NCBI GenBank assembly: GCA_947628635.1
Contig: CANRAX010000069.1
Span: 1-6,298 of the forward strand
Direction of reading: 5' to 3'
Origin: an uncultured Bacilli bacterium
GTDB taxonomy: Bacteria > Bacillota_I > Bacilli_A > RF39 > UBA660
DNA length: 6,298 nt
Of this stretch, positions 4,264 to 6,298 are shown in pieces. A model generated the notes under the pieces. That model saw only the letters and a program-made list of their open reading frames with translations. It was not told the DNA's origin and made no database searches. The position numbers and the translations under genes were made by a program. Within the stretch, counting starts at the first letter, position 1. Every line of letters starts with the position of its first letter.

Positions 4264-6298
4264 TTAATTTTAGTGAAATAGAAAAAAAATGGCAAAAATA
4301 TTGGGAGGATAATAAAATTTTTGTTGCTGAAAATAATAGTAAGAAAAATCCTTATTATATTTTAGTGGAGTTTCCGTATCCTAGTGGAGCTGGTTTACAC
4401 GTTGGGCATGTAAGAAGTTATACAGCTCAAGATGCGATTGCTAGAATGAAAAGAATGCAAGGATATAATGTTTTGTATCCAATGGGATGGGATGCGTTTG
4501 GTGCTCCTGCTGAACAATACGCTATTAAAAATCATATTCATCCTAAAGAAGCTGTTAAAGAAAATATTAAGACTTTTAAAGCACAGATGAAGTCATTAGG
4601 ATTTTCTTTTGACTGGACAAGAGAATTTTCAACAACTGATCCAGAGTATTATAAGTGGACGCAATGGCAATTTTTACAGTTTTATAAACATGGTATGGCT
4701 TATAAAGATACTGTTCCTGTTAATTGGTGTCCTACTTGTAAATCGGTTCTTTCTAATGAGGATGCTGCTGGTGGAATTTGTGAAAGATGTGGTAGCAAAG
4801 TAGTACAAAAAGAAAAATCACAATGGATGCTTAGAATGAGTGATTATGCTGAAGATTTGCTACAAGGTTTAGATGATACCAATTTTGCTGAAAGAGTAAA
4901 ATTGGGGCAAATTAATTGGATAGGCAAATCTGTTGGTGCTCACGTTGATTTTAAAATTAAAGGACATGATAAGAAATTTACGGTTTTTACAACACGTTGT
5001 GATACTTTATTTGGTGCTACATATTGTGTTTTAGCACCGGAACATAAATATGTTTTAGAAATTACAACTCCAGATAAAAAAGAAGAGGTTGTTAAATATA
5101 TAGAAAAATGTTCTACAAAAAATGAGATGGAAAGAACAGAACTTAATAAAGATAAAACGGGGGTATTTACTGGTGCTTACGCTATCAATCCAGTTAATAA
5201 TGAAGAAATTCCTATATATATTTCAGATTATGTTTTAGCAAGTTATGGAACTGGTGCTATTATGGCGGTTCCAGCTCATGATGAAAGAGATTATGAATTT
5301 GCTAAAAAGTTTAATATTCCAATTGTTCAGGTTTTAGAAGAAGTAACTGGTACACCTCATGAAAATGAAAGTGAAAAAAAGTCAATAGTGGCAGTAGTTT
5401 ATGACAAAAACAGAGATAAATATTTATCAATTAATTGGGGTGAAAAAGGTGGTAGATTATTTGTAGGTGGAACGATAAAGGATGAAGAAAGCCCTATTGA
5501 TTGTGCTCTTCGTGAAATAAGGGAAGAAACTGGTTATACGGATTTAGAGTTAGTTTGTGAAGCGTTTAAGATTAATCATCACTATTATGCTTATAATAAA
5601 GATAAATATTTTAATATTGAAGCAACACCACTTTTATTTGAATTAAAAAGTGATAGGCAAGTAGAACAAAATTTGGATGATGATGAAGATTTTACTGTTG
5701 AATGGGTAGATAAAAATGTTATTTTGAAAGAAATAAAGGATGAATTGCATAAAAAGTCTTTTGAATATGTAATGAAGCCAGGGGCTATGGCAAATGATGG
5801 AACGCATACTAATTCAAGTTTCTTAGATGGCTTAAATAAGGAAGAAGCTATTGAAAAAATGATTAGTTGGCTAGAAGAAGAAAAAGTGGGTCAAAAACAG
5901 GTTAATTATAAAATGCGTGATTGGGTTTTTTCAAGGCAAAGATTTTGGGGTGAACCAATTCCAATGATTTATTGCGAAAAATGTGGTTATGTTCCTATGA
6001 AAGAAGAGGATTTGCCATTGTTACTTCCTGATGTTGCTGAATATGAACCAACTGATGATGGTGAAAGTCCACTTGCAAATATAGATGAATGGGTAAATAC
6101 AACTTGTCCTTGTTGTGGTGGTAAAGCTAGAAGAGAAACTGATACGATGCCTAATTGGGCTGGATCTAGTTGGTATTTTTTACGATTTATGGATGCACAT
6201 AATGATAAAGAATTTGCTTCAATGGACGCAATGAAGTATTGGAATAGAGTTGATTGGTATAATGGTGGTATGGAACATACGGCACGACACTTATTATA
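4260..6298 (+). CDS. leuS: Leucine--tRNA ligase with an inserted Nudix domain (3' end cut by window)
   Basis: LeuRS charges tRNA-Leu with leucine in the cytoplasm. The start ATG 4260 overlaps the preceding stop in ATGA; AGAAGGGA (4241-4248) is a rather distant ribosome site, so translational coupling is likely. About 679 codons are visible. The N-terminus (MINFSEIEKKWQKYW) is typical, and the HIGH motif is HVGH at 47-50. Zinc ribbon 1 has Cys157, 160, 174 and 177. The CP1 editing domain has the threonine-rich TTRCDT (244-249) and GTGAIMAVPAHDERD ending at 344, so proofreading looks intact. Residues about 359-508 are a Nudix domain, absent from B. subtilis LeuRS (804 aa) and E. coli LeuRS (860 aa). 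The core resumes with NYKMRDWVFSRQRFWGEP, a second Cys quartet (572, 575, 616, 619) and WYNGGMEHTARHLL. KMSKS and the anticodon-binding domain lie beyond the window. The insertion should raise full length to roughly 950 residues. Expression is controlled by the leucine T-box. Confidence 0.97.
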   Translation, partial: MINFSEIEKKWQKYWEDNKIFVAENNSKKNPYYILVEFPYPSGAGLHVGHVRSYTAQDAIARMKRMQGYNVLYPMGWDAFGAPAEQYAIKNHIHPKEAVKENIKTFKAQMKSLGFSFDWTREFSTTDPEYYKWTQWQFLQFYKHGMAYKDTVPVNWCPTCKSVLSNEDAAGGICERCGSKVVQKEKSQWMLRMSDYAEDLLQGLDDTNFAERVKLGQINWIGKSVGAHVDFKIKGHDKKFTVFTTRCDTLFGATYCVLAPEHKYVLEITTPDKKEEVVKYIEKCSTKNEMERTELNKDKTGVFTGAYAINPVNNEEIPIYISDYVLASYGTGAIMAVPAHDERDYEFAKKFNIPIVQVLEEVTGTPHENESEKKSIVAVVYDKNRDKYLSINWGEKGGRLFVGGTIKDEESPIDCALREIREETGYTDLELVCEAFKINHHYYAYNKDKYFNIEATPLLFELKSDRQVEQNLDDDEDFTVEWVDKNVILKEIKDELHKKSFEYVMKPGAMANDGTHTNSSFLDGLNKEEAIEKMISWLEEEKVGQKQVNYKMRDWVFSRQRFWGEPIPMIYCEKCGYVPMKEEDLPLLLPDVAEYEPTDDGESPLANIDEWVNTTCPCCGGKARRETDTMPNWAGSSWYFLRFMDAHNDKEFASMDAMKYWNRVDWYNGGMEHTARHLL
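5382..5777 (+). other. Nudix hydrolase domain inserted in LeuRS (residues about 375-506)
   Basis: The domain opens with SIVAVVYDKNRDKYLSINWG (375-394), the usual first strands of a Nudix fold, and then reaches RLFVGG. The Nudix box GX5EX7REUXEEXGU is matched at every fixed position from Gly404 to Tyr426: G404, E410, REIREETGY at 418-426. The metal-binding glutamates are E419, E422 and E423. The fold continues with HHYYAYNKDKYFNIEATPLLFEL and closes with FTVEWV and a helix ending near 506. Nudix enzymes cleave nucleoside diphosphates linked to another group; the substrate here cannot be read from the sequence. It replaces the short linker that normally connects the editing domain to the NSSFLDGL region, with both sides in frame and no sign of a frameshift. 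Confidence 0.93.

Noticed and set aside
4609..4803. A 64-codon open frame on the plus strand in another phase
   Set aside because: It lies entirely within leuS over the CP1 zinc ribbon and has no convincing ribosome site; it is a frame shadow.

Overview
The window is a strongly AT-rich piece of a bacterial chromosome with all genes on the + strand. It most likely comes from a low-GC Firmicutes or Mollicutes-like gut lineage (an RF39-type or Erysipelotrichia-like relative); this is an inference. It rests on the AT bias, strong GGAGG-type ribosome binding sites, a T-box riboswitch, a VanY-type cell-wall peptidase and the LeuRS sequence style. Tryptophan is written TGG throughout and no TGA interrupts the long frames, so the standard code applies rather than the Mycoplasma code.

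Layout: (1) 1-108 is the last 35 codons of a VanY/M15-family D-Ala-D-Ala carboxypeptidase, followed by a possible weak terminator. (2) 191-218 is a promoter with an extended -10, driving a two-gene unit: a glycoside hydrolase family 31 protein (248-2668) and a 299-residue acidic protein of unknown function (2678-3577), whose ribosome binding site overlaps the GH31 stop codon. The GH31 protein keeps the nucleophile aspartate but appears to have serine where the family has its acid/base aspartate. (3) 3658-3878 is a promoter and a T-box leader with a leucine-type specifier (CUU), a canonical T-box sequence and a terminator. (4) The leader controls a small three-helix membrane protein (3889-4263) and leuS (4260 to the window end), which overlap by 4 bases at ATGA.

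The standout feature is leuS. Between the end of the CP1 editing domain and the return to the catalytic core, the leucyl-tRNA synthetase carries an insertion of about 150 residues that is a complete Nudix hydrolase domain with a perfect Nudix box. The aminoacylation, zinc-binding and editing motifs around it look intact. The gene is cut by the window edge before the KMSKS region.

The T-box should raise expression of the membrane protein and LeuRS together when uncharged tRNA-Leu accumulates. A run of seven A residues, in the right phase for -1 slippage, sits directly before the stop codon of the membrane protein gene, so a membrane-protein-LeuRS fusion is conceivable but unproven.
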